DNA from: an uncultured Anaeroplasma sp.
GTDB lineage: Bacteria; Bacillota_I; Bacilli_A; Acholeplasmatales; Anaeroplasmataceae
DNA: 23,086 nucleotides
Direction of reading: 5' to 3'
NCBI GenBank assembly: GCA_934216145.1
Contig: CAKQBG010000029.1
Span: 1 to 23,086, forward strand
Part shown: piece after piece, positions 16,855 to 23,086 of the stretch
How positions within the stretch are numbered: position 1 is the stretch's first letter
Layout of the letters: every line of letters starts with the position of its first letter
Notes under the pieces: generated by a model
The model's input: the letters and a program-made list of their open reading frames with translations, nothing else
What the model was told of the DNA's origin: nothing
Database searches by the model: none
Program-made: the position numbers and the translations under genes

Positions 16855-17788
16855 AATATCAGTAATTGTTCCCTGCTATAATGAAGAGGAAACAATATTA
16901 GTTTATTATAACGAGGTTATCAAATATCTAGAAAAGCCTTACGATTGGCATATTATTTTTGTTAATGATGGTTCTAAGGATAAAACCTTAGAATTAATGA
17001 GAGAATTAGCTAAAAAGGACGAAAGAATCGAATACATATCATTTTCTAGAAACTTTGGTAAAGAAGCTGCAATGTATGCTGGACTTGAAGCAGCCTTTAA
17101 AACTAACTGTGATGCCGCAATAATAATGGATGTTGATTTGCAGGATCCACCTTCATTATTTAATGAGCTAATAAAAGCTCATGAGGAAGGATATAATCTA
17201 GTTTATACTAAACATAAAAATAGACATGGTGCTAATCCTTTTAAAGCCTTTTGTTCTTTAGCATTTTATAAGGTTTATGCCTTTATTACAAGAGATAAAG
17301 AAATGGCGAAGGGTGCTAGAGATTTCTGTTTATTAGATAGAAAGGTAATTGAAGCTTTCCTTCAAATTAAGGATTTTGAAAGATTTACAAAAGGTATTTA
17401 TCATTATGTAGGCTTTAATAAAAAGTGTATTGAATTTGAATATACTGAAAGAGTTGCAGGAACTACTAAATGGAATTTTAAAAAGCTATTCCATTATGCT
17501 TTATTAGGTATTAGAGAATTCTCTAGATTCTATGAATATATTCCTAAAATATTTTCTTATCTAACCTTCTTCTTATTATGCTATGATGTAATATCTGGTA
17601 TTGTATGCTACAATATGTATAATACTCCATTCCCATGGGATCACATAAGATTTGATATCTTTATGCTAGCAATATTCTTCACCTTATTTTATATTTGTAG
17701 ATTAATCTATGATGTTAGAATTCAAGCTCAGCATAGACCAATTTATATTGAAGAAGAAACAAATATTAAATATGATAAAGCGGATTAA
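16847..17788 (+). CDS. CsbB/GtrB-like undecaprenyl-phosphate glycosyltransferase (GT2)
   Basis: The ATG at 16847 lies in the end of yfhO, with AAGGAAG about ten bases upstream; the TTG nine bases earlier is less likely. The 313-residue protein has a GT2 fold: VPCYNEEE (8-15), NDGSKDK (40-46) and the metal-binding D-V-D-L-Q-D-P-P (95-102). Near the end of the catalytic domain comes RVAGTTKW, and then two membrane helices at about 231-258 and 269-292. This is the dolichol-phosphate mannose synthase-like design of CsbB and GtrB, which load a sugar onto undecaprenyl phosphate at the inner membrane face. It supplies the donor for the YfhO partner. No flippase (GtcA type) lies in the window. The sugar is not determined. 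Confidence 0.88.
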   Translation: MNKISVIVPCYNEEETILVYYNEVIKYLEKPYDWHIIFVNDGSKDKTLELMRELAKKDERIEYISFSRNFGKEAAMYAGLEAAFKTNCDAAIIMDVDLQDPPSLFNELIKAHEEGYNLVYTKHKNRHGANPFKAFCSLAFYKVYAFITRDKEMAKGARDFCLLDRKVIEAFLQIKDFERFTKGIYHYVGFNKKCIEFEYTERVAGTTKWNFKKLFHYALLGIREFSRFYEYIPKIFSYLTFFLLCYDVISGIVCYNMYNTPFPWDHIRFDIFMLAIFFTLFYICRLIYDVRIQAQHRPIYIEEETNIKYDKAD

Positions 17789-17801
17789 TTCCGCTTTTTT
17801 T
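17777..17801 (+). terminator. Terminator of the yfhO-csbB-like operon
   Basis: AAAGCGGA pairs with TCCGCTTT around a five-base loop that contains the stop codon region, followed by seven T on the plus strand. Confidence 0.85.
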
Positions 17802-17812
17802 CATTGAAAAAA

Positions 17813-17835
17813 GACATAAAAATAAATTCTATGTC
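17813..17835 (-). terminator. Terminator of the TerD-like gene
   Basis: GACATA pairs with TATGTC, with a T-run beyond it on the minus strand. It lies back to back with the preceding plus-strand terminator. Confidence 0.6.
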
Positions 17836-17841
17836 CTTATA

Positions 17842-19863
17842 TTATTCATTTAAAATAGCTAATATTCTTTCTATATCATAGCTATGAATAATATCCTTAT
17901 CATTATTATCATAGCTATCAGAAACAATTAAATCTGCTTCTTCTATATTATCAACTACACTACCACATAAATTAAAGAAATCATATAATGAAAAAATATC
18001 TCTATACTTAAATATTTTTTCAATAAAATCAAATTCTTCATTTACCGCAATTATATTAAAAGAATTTTTATTTGTATTTAGCCATACAAATTCATTATTA
18101 ACTAAATCTATTGCGAATAAATAAACTACAAAGCTATCTCCATTAATAGTAAAAGCTGTTTTTACTGTTTTAGGCTCATATATCTCTCCACTTGAAATAG
18201 ATTCTCTTTCCATATAGCCAGCTCTACATACTATATCCTTAAAAGTAATTGCTGAATAAACATTATCAATAAAAATAAGCTTTAAAACATTAGGATTATC
18301 CTTCTTAAATTCCTTAATATCTATATCAAAATATTCACTACCACCATTATATCCACTTGTTTGATCTCCTGAAAAAACTATTCCCTTTTGTTGATTATAA
18401 GCCATTGTTCTCCATGAGAATTCTTTAATCTTACCATCATTAGTTATTCCTAATACCGATAAATCAATGTCATTAACAAGCTCCCAATAAGTGAAAGCTC
18501 TAATAACATTATTATCATTAAGCTTTATTCTACTTCCCTTAGGTAATACTCCATATCCTATATTAGATATATCCTCTTTAATAGGAAAGGCAATATTCTT
18601 CATTTCAGGATCTATATATACCTTACCTACCGTATCCTTAAGAATAAGCTTTAATTCATCATATATATACTTTAATAATATTTTCCTTATAGGACTTTTT
18701 ATAAAAGATTTCCTTTTATTATATTCATCCTTATGCTCCTTATATGAATATAATAAATTATATCTAGAATAAGTAAATACTCTATATTTTCTTTCATAGC
18801 TATTATAATGATAATATAGCTGTAAAAGAATAATAGGATTTTTCATATTAATTCTATTAAGAATCTCTTTAATTTCATTCTTTTCAGCTCTTGAAACAAA
18901 ATAATCTAAATGTCTTAAGGCTTCTCCATTTCCCTTTTCCTTTATAACTATATCTAAAGCTCCTAATACATCACCATTATTTATTCTATTCTCCATAATA
19001 GAATATACTGATTTATTTTCATTACCTCGCATAGCCTTTAGAAGCTCTTTTCCACATTCATTTTTAGGCTTATAGTGTATATGATGTAATAATATATTCC
19101 AATATTTCTTCTTTTCATAACAATAGTCTATATTAGAATTTCTTTCTGTTATTTTATCTATTAAATTTGTAATAATTTTACGATGACAATTCTTTAAATT
19201 TAATGGTAATAATTCACTTTTTCTATAATAATCATTTTGAATATATCCTAATATTCTTAATACATCATTTAATTCAAAATATGAAATAAAAATATCTTTA
19301 TTAGTATCTAAATATAATCTAGCTAAAATATCCTTTGATTTAAAATTTTTAGGTAAATATCCATATTCCTCATACATTAATAAAAATACATCATATTGGG
19401 CTTGAGTTAATGGTCTTGAATTAGAAGCCATATCATCCATAACACTATAAAGATATTCTATTGCCTCATCAAGTGATAAAACCGTAAATTTTTTAATCTG
19501 ATAAAATTCACTAAAAGCATTTCGTTTTATATTTTCTTCTAATAAAGAATGTCCTGGAGTAGAAAAATCCCCTTGACCATAAGTAATTATATAATGTATA
19601 AGCTGATCTAATTGTAGTTCATCTACTGTAAGCTTCAAAACTGACTCAGGAAAGCCCTCATAAAATGGAAGAGGTATATTCTCCCCCATCATCTTTGATG
19701 CATACTTAAAGATATCAATATTAAGTTTTTTCTCTCCTTCTACTATTTGAATTCCTAGCTTATTAGCTAAAGCTAATAGTACTGCCTTGTAATCCTTATT
19801 ATCATTAGTATCATTAACAAGAATACATTTATCAAATAAATATTTTTTTAATATATCGTGCAT
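17842..19863 (-). CDS. Large protein with TerD-like C-terminal region (MXAN_6230/SCO0854-like)
   Basis: The start at 19863 is chosen because TTGGAG lies nine bases upstream; the longer frame runs into the leader. The 673-residue soluble protein has no signal peptide. An N-terminal segment contains PESVLKLTVDELQLDQLIHY, and a middle helical region follows. From about 440 to 600 the sequence reads LPKGSRIKL, then FTYWELVNDIDLSVLGI, EFSWRTM, FSGDQTSGYNGGSEYFDID and IDNVYSAITFKDIVCRAGYM. This order matches my memory of the TerD-like part of MXAN_6230/SCO0854-type proteins, linked by genome context to tellurite/Ter stress systems. No RING zinc finger is visible at the N-terminus. Biochemical role is unknown. 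It is a lone gene here, preceded by a structured leader and terminator. Confidence 0.6.
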   Translation of the reverse strand: MHDILKKYLFDKCILVNDTNDNKDYKAVLLALANKLGIQIVEGEKKLNIDIFKYASKMMGENIPLPFYEGFPESVLKLTVDELQLDQLIHYIITYGQGDFSTPGHSLLEENIKRNAFSEFYQIKKFTVLSLDEAIEYLYSVMDDMASNSRPLTQAQYDVFLLMYEEYGYLPKNFKSKDILARLYLDTNKDIFISYFELNDVLRILGYIQNDYYRKSELLPLNLKNCHRKIITNLIDKITERNSNIDYCYEKKKYWNILLHHIHYKPKNECGKELLKAMRGNENKSVYSIMENRINNGDVLGALDIVIKEKGNGEALRHLDYFVSRAEKNEIKEILNRINMKNPIILLQLYYHYNSYERKYRVFTYSRYNLLYSYKEHKDEYNKRKSFIKSPIRKILLKYIYDELKLILKDTVGKVYIDPEMKNIAFPIKEDISNIGYGVLPKGSRIKLNDNNVIRAFTYWELVNDIDLSVLGITNDGKIKEFSWRTMAYNQQKGIVFSGDQTSGYNGGSEYFDIDIKEFKKDNPNVLKLIFIDNVYSAITFKDIVCRAGYMERESISSGEIYEPKTVKTAFTINGDSFVVYLFAIDLVNNEFVWLNTNKNSFNIIAVNEEFDFIEKIFKYRDIFSLYDFFNLCGSVVDNIEEADLIVSDSYDNNDKDIIHSYDIERILAILNE

Positions 19864-19928
19864 AGTATCAACTCCAAAGTAATAATAACTTATAATTATA
19901 ATATCATATTTTTTACAAGAAAAAAAGA

Positions 19929-19954
19929 AGGTACAAATGAATACATTTGTACCT
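19929..19954 (-). terminator. Terminator at the end of the structured RNA, ahead of the TerD-like gene
   Basis: AGGTACAAATG pairs perfectly with CATTTGTACCT around four bases, followed on the minus strand by CTTCTTTTTTTC. It ends about 65 bases before the start codon at 19863, in the position of a leader attenuator. Confidence 0.85.
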
Positions 19955-19956
19955 AT

Positions 19957-20073
19957 AGATGATATTGCTAGATTCATCTGCGAGCTACTATTGCTCCAGC
20001 TGGCAAGCCAGCCGATGGATTTGCACCATCGATCTCAGCACTTTCATATTTGAAGTAAACCTAACGAGCTATC
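19957..20073 (-). ncRNA. Candidate structured RNA (possible regulatory leader)
   Basis: Four hairpins stand in a row on the minus strand: CGATGG/CCATCG (20013-20031), GCTGGC/GCCAGC (19999-20012), GAGC/GCTC (19982-19996) and AGATGA/TCATCT (19957-19979), leading into the terminator at 19929. A TATAAT lies at 20080-20085, just before the predicted RNA start. It is much richer in G and C than its surroundings. I could not match it to any riboswitch I know. A peptide frame (YFKYESAEIDGANPSAGLPAG...) also crosses it, so it may instead be the tail of a lost gene. Confidence 0.4.
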
Positions 20074-20085
20074 TACATTATTATA

Positions 20086-20392
20086 TTAACATTTTTCTTA
20101 TAAATTACAAGATATTAAATTATATAAATATATACATATACATAATCTTTATTTATTGATTAATTTTATACTATTCAAGGTGATTAACTATTAATAATCA
20201 AGTACTAATTTGTAATTTTTTTATTAAGTTTATTTTATATTGAAATAAATATCGCCGTATATTATGGATAGAATACATTCTAATTCTTATAAAATAGAAT
20301 TAAAAGGTCCATCTAAAAAAGGAATCTTAATAAATGATATTGAATAACTATTTAATATATATTATTATATTCTTAATGTTAATAAAGCTATC
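20086..20392. other. AT-rich intergenic region, no gene recognised
   Basis: About 300 bases with only very short frames. The longest has no ribosome binding site. The minus-strand promoter for the candidate leader RNA lies at its left edge. Confidence 0.5.
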
Positions 20393-20394
20393 CT

Positions 20395-20510
20395 AAAGGA
20401 TATCTTGCCTAACGGCTTTCCTAAGGCCTTCGGCCAGGTTGGCTTCGCCATTTTGGTGTGGCCTACAATTGCCGAGAACCCTGGCAGGGATTATCCGAAA
20501 TATACACACC
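20395..20510. other. GC-rich hairpin cluster of foreign composition
   Basis: The stretch is close to half G+C amid sequence of roughly a quarter. It contains short perfect hairpins: GGCC-TTC-GGCC, TGGC-TTC-GCCA, GCC-TAAC-GGC and a TGCC/GGCA pair. It is joined directly to the PPDK remnant at about 20511. Reading frames cross it on both strands, but neither resembles a protein I know. Confidence 0.5.
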
Positions 20511-20610
20511 CTGAGCATTTGGTAAATACTAAGCTGAAACAACCTTTTCACCTGTTCTAGGATCACGAGAGAAGGCAACACCAGTACCACTTGTTTCACC
20601 TGTTTTTCTT
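20511..20610 (-). pseudogene. Fragment of pyruvate phosphate dikinase
   Basis: In one minus-strand frame it reads T-S-G-T-G-V-A-F-S-R-D-P-R-T-G-E-K-V-V, a TAG, then YLPNAQG. This is the G-T-G-V-A-F-(S/T)-R-(D/N)-P-x-T-G-E ... E-Y-L-x-N-A-Q-G-E-D-V block of the ATP-grasp domain of PPDK. Only about 30 codons remain, with no start, and the match stops abruptly at the GC-rich cluster. It is a relic, not a gene. Confidence 0.75.
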
Positions 20611-20642
20611 TTTTATTGCGAGATAAAAAGAAAAGATAGAGC

Positions 20643-20756
20643 CTATAAATCTCTACCTTCTACTAACTTTCCAAAATCATATACTTCTTTTTGTATTGAA
20701 CATCCAGTTAATATAACTATAAACGCTAACATTGATAAAATGTAAATCTTATTCAT
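20643..20756 (-). CDS. Small putative lipoprotein
   Basis: The 37-residue product MNKIYILSMLAFIVILTGCSIQKEVYDFGKLVEGRDL has a short basic start, a hydrophobic core and an L-T-G-C lipobox with the cysteine at 19, so it should be exported and lipid-modified. AGAAGG lies six bases upstream of the ATG. The mature part is only 19 residues, so it may be the leftover N-terminus of a longer lipoprotein. It lies downstream of the broken GNAT gene in the same orientation. Confidence 0.5.
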   Translation of the reverse strand: MNKIYILSMLAFIVILTGCSIQKEVYDFGKLVEGRDL

Positions 20757-20795
20757 ATCTTACCTTCTCTACAGCTTTGTAAATTGGAATTTATC

Positions 20796-21302
20796 TTACT
20801 TTCTATCTTCTGCAAGGATACCATAAAAGTATAAGTCTGCCCAGTTTCCAAAAATGTCTTTTGTCTGGTTTCTTTGTATTCCTTCCAATTTCATTCCAAG
20901 TTTCTTCATCAGACCAACCGATTTATATCCGTCAATCGCTTCGGCAAATATTTTATGGATATTCAAATTATTGAAAGCATAATCTATAACTGCTTTGCAT
21001 GATTCAAAGGCATAACCTTGTCTCCAGTAATCCTTGTTATAAATCCAACCAATTTCATACACTTCTTCATCATATTCCTTAAATAGAATGTAGCCAATTA
21101 CTTTGTTAGTCTCTTTATGCACAGCAGCAATAGCACCATTTTTATCTATGCAGAACTTCTATAAGAAATCAGCCGTTTTTTCAATGGTATATGCAGGCTC
21201 ACAATTCTTCATTGTTTCAGCATCACCGAAAATATCGTGCACATCATTCAAGTCATCCATTGTAAAATTACGAATGACCATTCTGCCGGTTTCAATATAC
21301 AT
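20796..21302 (-). pseudogene. GNAT-family N-acetyltransferase with one in-frame amber codon
   Basis: From the ATG at 21302, with GAGGAGGT upstream, one frame runs to 20796 except for a TAG after TIEKTADFL (near 21160), where relatives have a glutamine or similar residue. The rest is intact: GAIAAVHKETNKVIGYILF, the acetyl-CoA-binding W-R-Q-G-Y-A-F-E-S-C segment, and SVGLMKKLGMKLEGIQR, as in RimJ/RimL-like acetyltransferases. The piece after the stop could only be made by internal initiation at 21122, which has no clear binding site. Its base composition is richer in G+C than its neighbours, so it looks recently acquired. Confidence 0.8.
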
Positions 21303-21367
21303 TGTGCTTACCTCCTCAAATTCTAATTTGTCTTTTTAAACAAACTAAATCACCATTTATTTTTTAA

Positions 21368-22642
21368 TTAAAATAATTCTTCTTTTTTCAATAAAAAATC
21401 AATTAAACTAATATGAAATATACCATTTTCATCATAGTAACTATGACTAATATCATTTCTAATAATAATTTTTTTAAAGAAATCTTTTGTTAGTAATAAT
21501 GAATCTAATTCCGAATTAATTTTTTTGTCATCATCCATTCTTAATGATGATTGAATATAAACTTTTTTATCATTGTTATTTACAATAAAATCAATCTCTT
21601 TGATTGACTTTTTATCATTTCTTCTATCTGTAACAACGCCAACATCTACACTATATCCTCTACGTAGTAATTCAATATAAATAATATTTTCCATAATGTG
21701 TCCTGGATCATATTGTCTATAATTTAATCTTGCATTTCTCAATCCCATATCAATGTAATAATATTTGTTAGGATATGAGAAATAAGTTTTTCCTTTTATA
21801 TCAAATCTTTCAGCTTTTTTTATTAAAAATGAATTGATACAATGAGTCATATAACTTGATACTAAATTTGAATTGATTTTTTCATTTTTAATTGATGATA
21901 TAGAATTAGAAATATTTGTTGGATTAGTAAGTGAACCTATTTGTGATGCTAAAAAATTTAGTATATCATTTAAAATATCTTCTCTTTCAATATGATTTCT
22001 TTCAACCAAGTCCTTAATATAAATTTCAGAATATAATGACTTTAAATAATCTTTCTTTTCATTTTCATCTTCCATTATAACTACTTTAGGCATTCCTCCA
22101 TAAAGCATATAAGTATTTAATGATTTATTTTCATCACCACCAACATAATTATAAAATTCCTCAAAAGATAAAGGATATACATTTATTTGTGTTGCTCTAC
22201 CTCTAAATTCAGTAGCTATATCGCTAGATAACATTTTTGAATTACTTCCAGTTACATATACATCGAGATTTTTATACGACTTTAATTCGTTTAACATATC
22301 ATAAATAGTTACTTCTAAATTATCATTTTCTTTATCAATAACTTTTTTTGTAAACTGTACTTCGTCAATAAATAAGTAAAATTTTTCGTCTTTATTACTT
22401 TCTACAATTTTTTGAATGTAATCACATAAAGTAATTGGGTTTCTATATCTATAATATTTTCTTTGATCTAACTCTAATTTAATAATATTAGAATTTTTGA
22501 TCCCGTTGCTTAATAAATAATTATAAAATAAATCAAAAAGCAAAACGGATTTTCCACATCTACGAATACCAGTTATTACTTTGATTTCTCCATTCCACAT
22601 GTTTTTTATAATTTTATTTAAATAAAACTCTCTTTTAATCAT
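21368..22642 (-). CDS. AAA ATPase with DUF4143 domain
   Basis: The 424-residue protein has the AAA_14 plus DUF4143 layout. Walker A is TGIRRCGKSVL near residue 30, Walker B YLFIDEVQ near 95 and a sensor TGSNSKML near 135. Then come the EFRGRA segment, the PLSFEEFY motif, YGGMPKV, and a C-terminal EIDFIV that resembles a nuclease-like core of DUF4143. ATG at 22642 is chosen; an in-frame GTG at 22654 is possible, and neither has a strong ribosome binding site. Family function is unknown; these proteins are common in anaerobes and often appear next to mobile DNA or toxin-like genes. Confidence 0.85.
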   Translation of the reverse strand: MIKREFYLNKIIKNMWNGEIKVITGIRRCGKSVLLFDLFYNYLLSNGIKNSNIIKLELDQRKYYRYRNPITLCDYIQKIVESNKDEKFYLFIDEVQFTKKVIDKENDNLEVTIYDMLNELKSYKNLDVYVTGSNSKMLSSDIATEFRGRATQINVYPLSFEEFYNYVGGDENKSLNTYMLYGGMPKVVIMEDENEKKDYLKSLYSEIYIKDLVERNHIEREDILNDILNFLASQIGSLTNPTNISNSISSIKNEKINSNLVSSYMTHCINSFLIKKAERFDIKGKTYFSYPNKYYYIDMGLRNARLNYRQYDPGHIMENIIYIELLRRGYSVDVGVVTDRRNDKKSIKEIDFIVNNNDKKVYIQSSLRMDDDKKINSELDSLLLTKDFFKKIIIRNDISHSYYDENGIFHISLIDFLLKKEELF

Positions 22643-22685
22643 TTTATCACTCACTTTCGCCGTTTCCGTCCTTACTTCTAGATAT

Positions 22686-22713
22686 ATTATACATTAGATA
22701 ATTAAAAAATCAA
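22686..22713 (-). promoter_or_regulatory. Promoter of the DUF4143 ATPase gene
   Basis: -35 TTGATT (22708-22713), 16-base spacer and consensus -10 TATAAT (22686-22691) on the minus strand. Confidence 0.75.
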
Positions 22714-22779
22714 GTTTTTTGAAAATTTTATACTCGTCAGTATTAGACCCTAAACTTTTCATCATTTATATAACTAAAA

Positions 22780-22981
22780 CTAAATATTTGCTTCATTAAG
22801 CATTTTTATATAGCCATCAATTTTATCTTCATTGATATTTAAAGCTTGTAGTATTTTTCTTTGCTTTGATGTCAATGCATATTTTTTCACATATACACCA
22901 TTTATTTTTGTAACTTGAATTTTTTCAATTTCTTTAATTATTGTTATTAATGTTTCACTACTATTATCATGTAGATAATCT
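22780..22981 (-). pseudogene. C-terminal remnant, possibly an IS4/IS1634-like transposase
   Basis: The open frame extends to 23031, but its first residues (MKPHFCLLRTDYFFTAP) are encoded by the IS1182-like terminal sequence. The genuine host part is about 67 residues: LHDNSSETLITIIKEIEKIQVTKINGVYVKKYALTSKQRKILQALNIN and a short tail. A helix, a G-x-Y-x-x-x-Y strand and an L-T-x-x-Q-x-x-I-L-x-A-L-x-I ending resemble the tails of IS4/IS1634-group transposases. This is only a likeness. The 5' part was lost or moved away by the insertion. Confidence 0.4.
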
Positions 22982-23086
22982 GGGGCTGTGAAGAAATAAT
23001 CAGTCCTCAATAAACAAAAATGGGGTTTCAAACCAGTTTAAAATCTGGAAAGAAACCCCATTTTGTTGTATAATTTAGGTATGGAA
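22982..23086 (+). mobile_element. Start of a second IS1182-like element (partial)
   Basis: It opens with GGGGCTGTGAAGAAATAATC. A long perfect hairpin follows, with arms AAAATGGGGTTTC (23017-23029) and GAAACCCCATTTT (23052-23064), of the type that blocks outside transcription in IS elements. A TATAAT box follows at 23069-23074. The transposase gene itself would lie beyond the window. The ATG at 23081 sits at the expected transcript start, so the true start codon is unclear. Confidence 0.65.

Noticed and set aside
20013..20031. tRNA T-arm at GATGG-TGCAAAT-CCATC
   Set aside because: The loop resembles a T-loop, but no acceptor stem, D-arm or anticodon arm can be laid out around it.
20262..20346. 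27-residue plus-strand frame starting MDRIHSNSYKIEL
   Set aside because: No ribosome binding site, very short, no recognised family.
20393..20599. 68-residue open frame as a gene
   Set aside because: The PPDK-like reading is in another frame and the rest runs through the GC-rich hairpin block; the ORF is a by-product.

Overview
The window is very AT-rich, uses TGG for tryptophan and TAA for most stops, and has strong AGGAGG-type ribosome binding sites and TTGACA/TATAAT promoters. It carries CsbB/YfhO, YhaO/YhaN and CTP-sensing pyrG features. This fits a low-GC Firmicute, most plausibly a gut member of the Erysipelotrichia/Coprobacillaceae. That placement is an inference from gene content, not a measurement.

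Layout: the left edge (1-553) holds an IS3-type OrfA-like fragment inserted into the outer end of an IS1182-like element. The right edge (22982-23086) holds the matching end of a second IS1182-like element in inverted orientation. Between them, on the minus strand, lie a YhaN/YhaO-like SMC-nuclease pair (1002-4909), two Fic-domain genes with their own operator-promoters (5364-6287 and 7672-8727), rplM-rpsI (8872-9718), a deoxyribosyltransferase-like gene (9875-10204), a wrecked methyltransferase gene (10238-10980), an AEC transporter (11046-11960) and pyrG (12067-13677). A plus-strand pair, yfhO-like plus a CsbB-like glycosyltransferase (13927-17788), probably decorates lipoteichoic acid or a similar polymer. 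Next come a large minus-strand gene with a TerD-like/MXAN_6230-type C-terminal region (17842-19863) preceded by a structured RNA and terminator, remnants (PPDK, GNAT, a small lipoprotein), a DUF4143 AAA ATPase, and a gene tail cut by the IS end.

The most interesting architecture is downstream of rpsI. The 3' end of rpsI, including its stop codon, recurs twice (5132 and 6519), each time followed by a related terminator hairpin. The intervals between copies each hold one self-regulated Fic gene. This looks like a tandem array of small islands integrated at the rpsI 3' end, with no integrase left in the window. In the first Fic protein the catalytic-motif histidine is glutamine.

The pyrG leader shows every visible element of CTP-sensing reiterative-transcription attenuation: a GGGC start and a terminator with a pyrimidine-rich 5' arm. 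Several accessory genes (methyltransferase, GNAT, a small membrane protein, an IS transposase) are decaying through premature stops and homopolymer frameshifts, while the housekeeping genes are intact.
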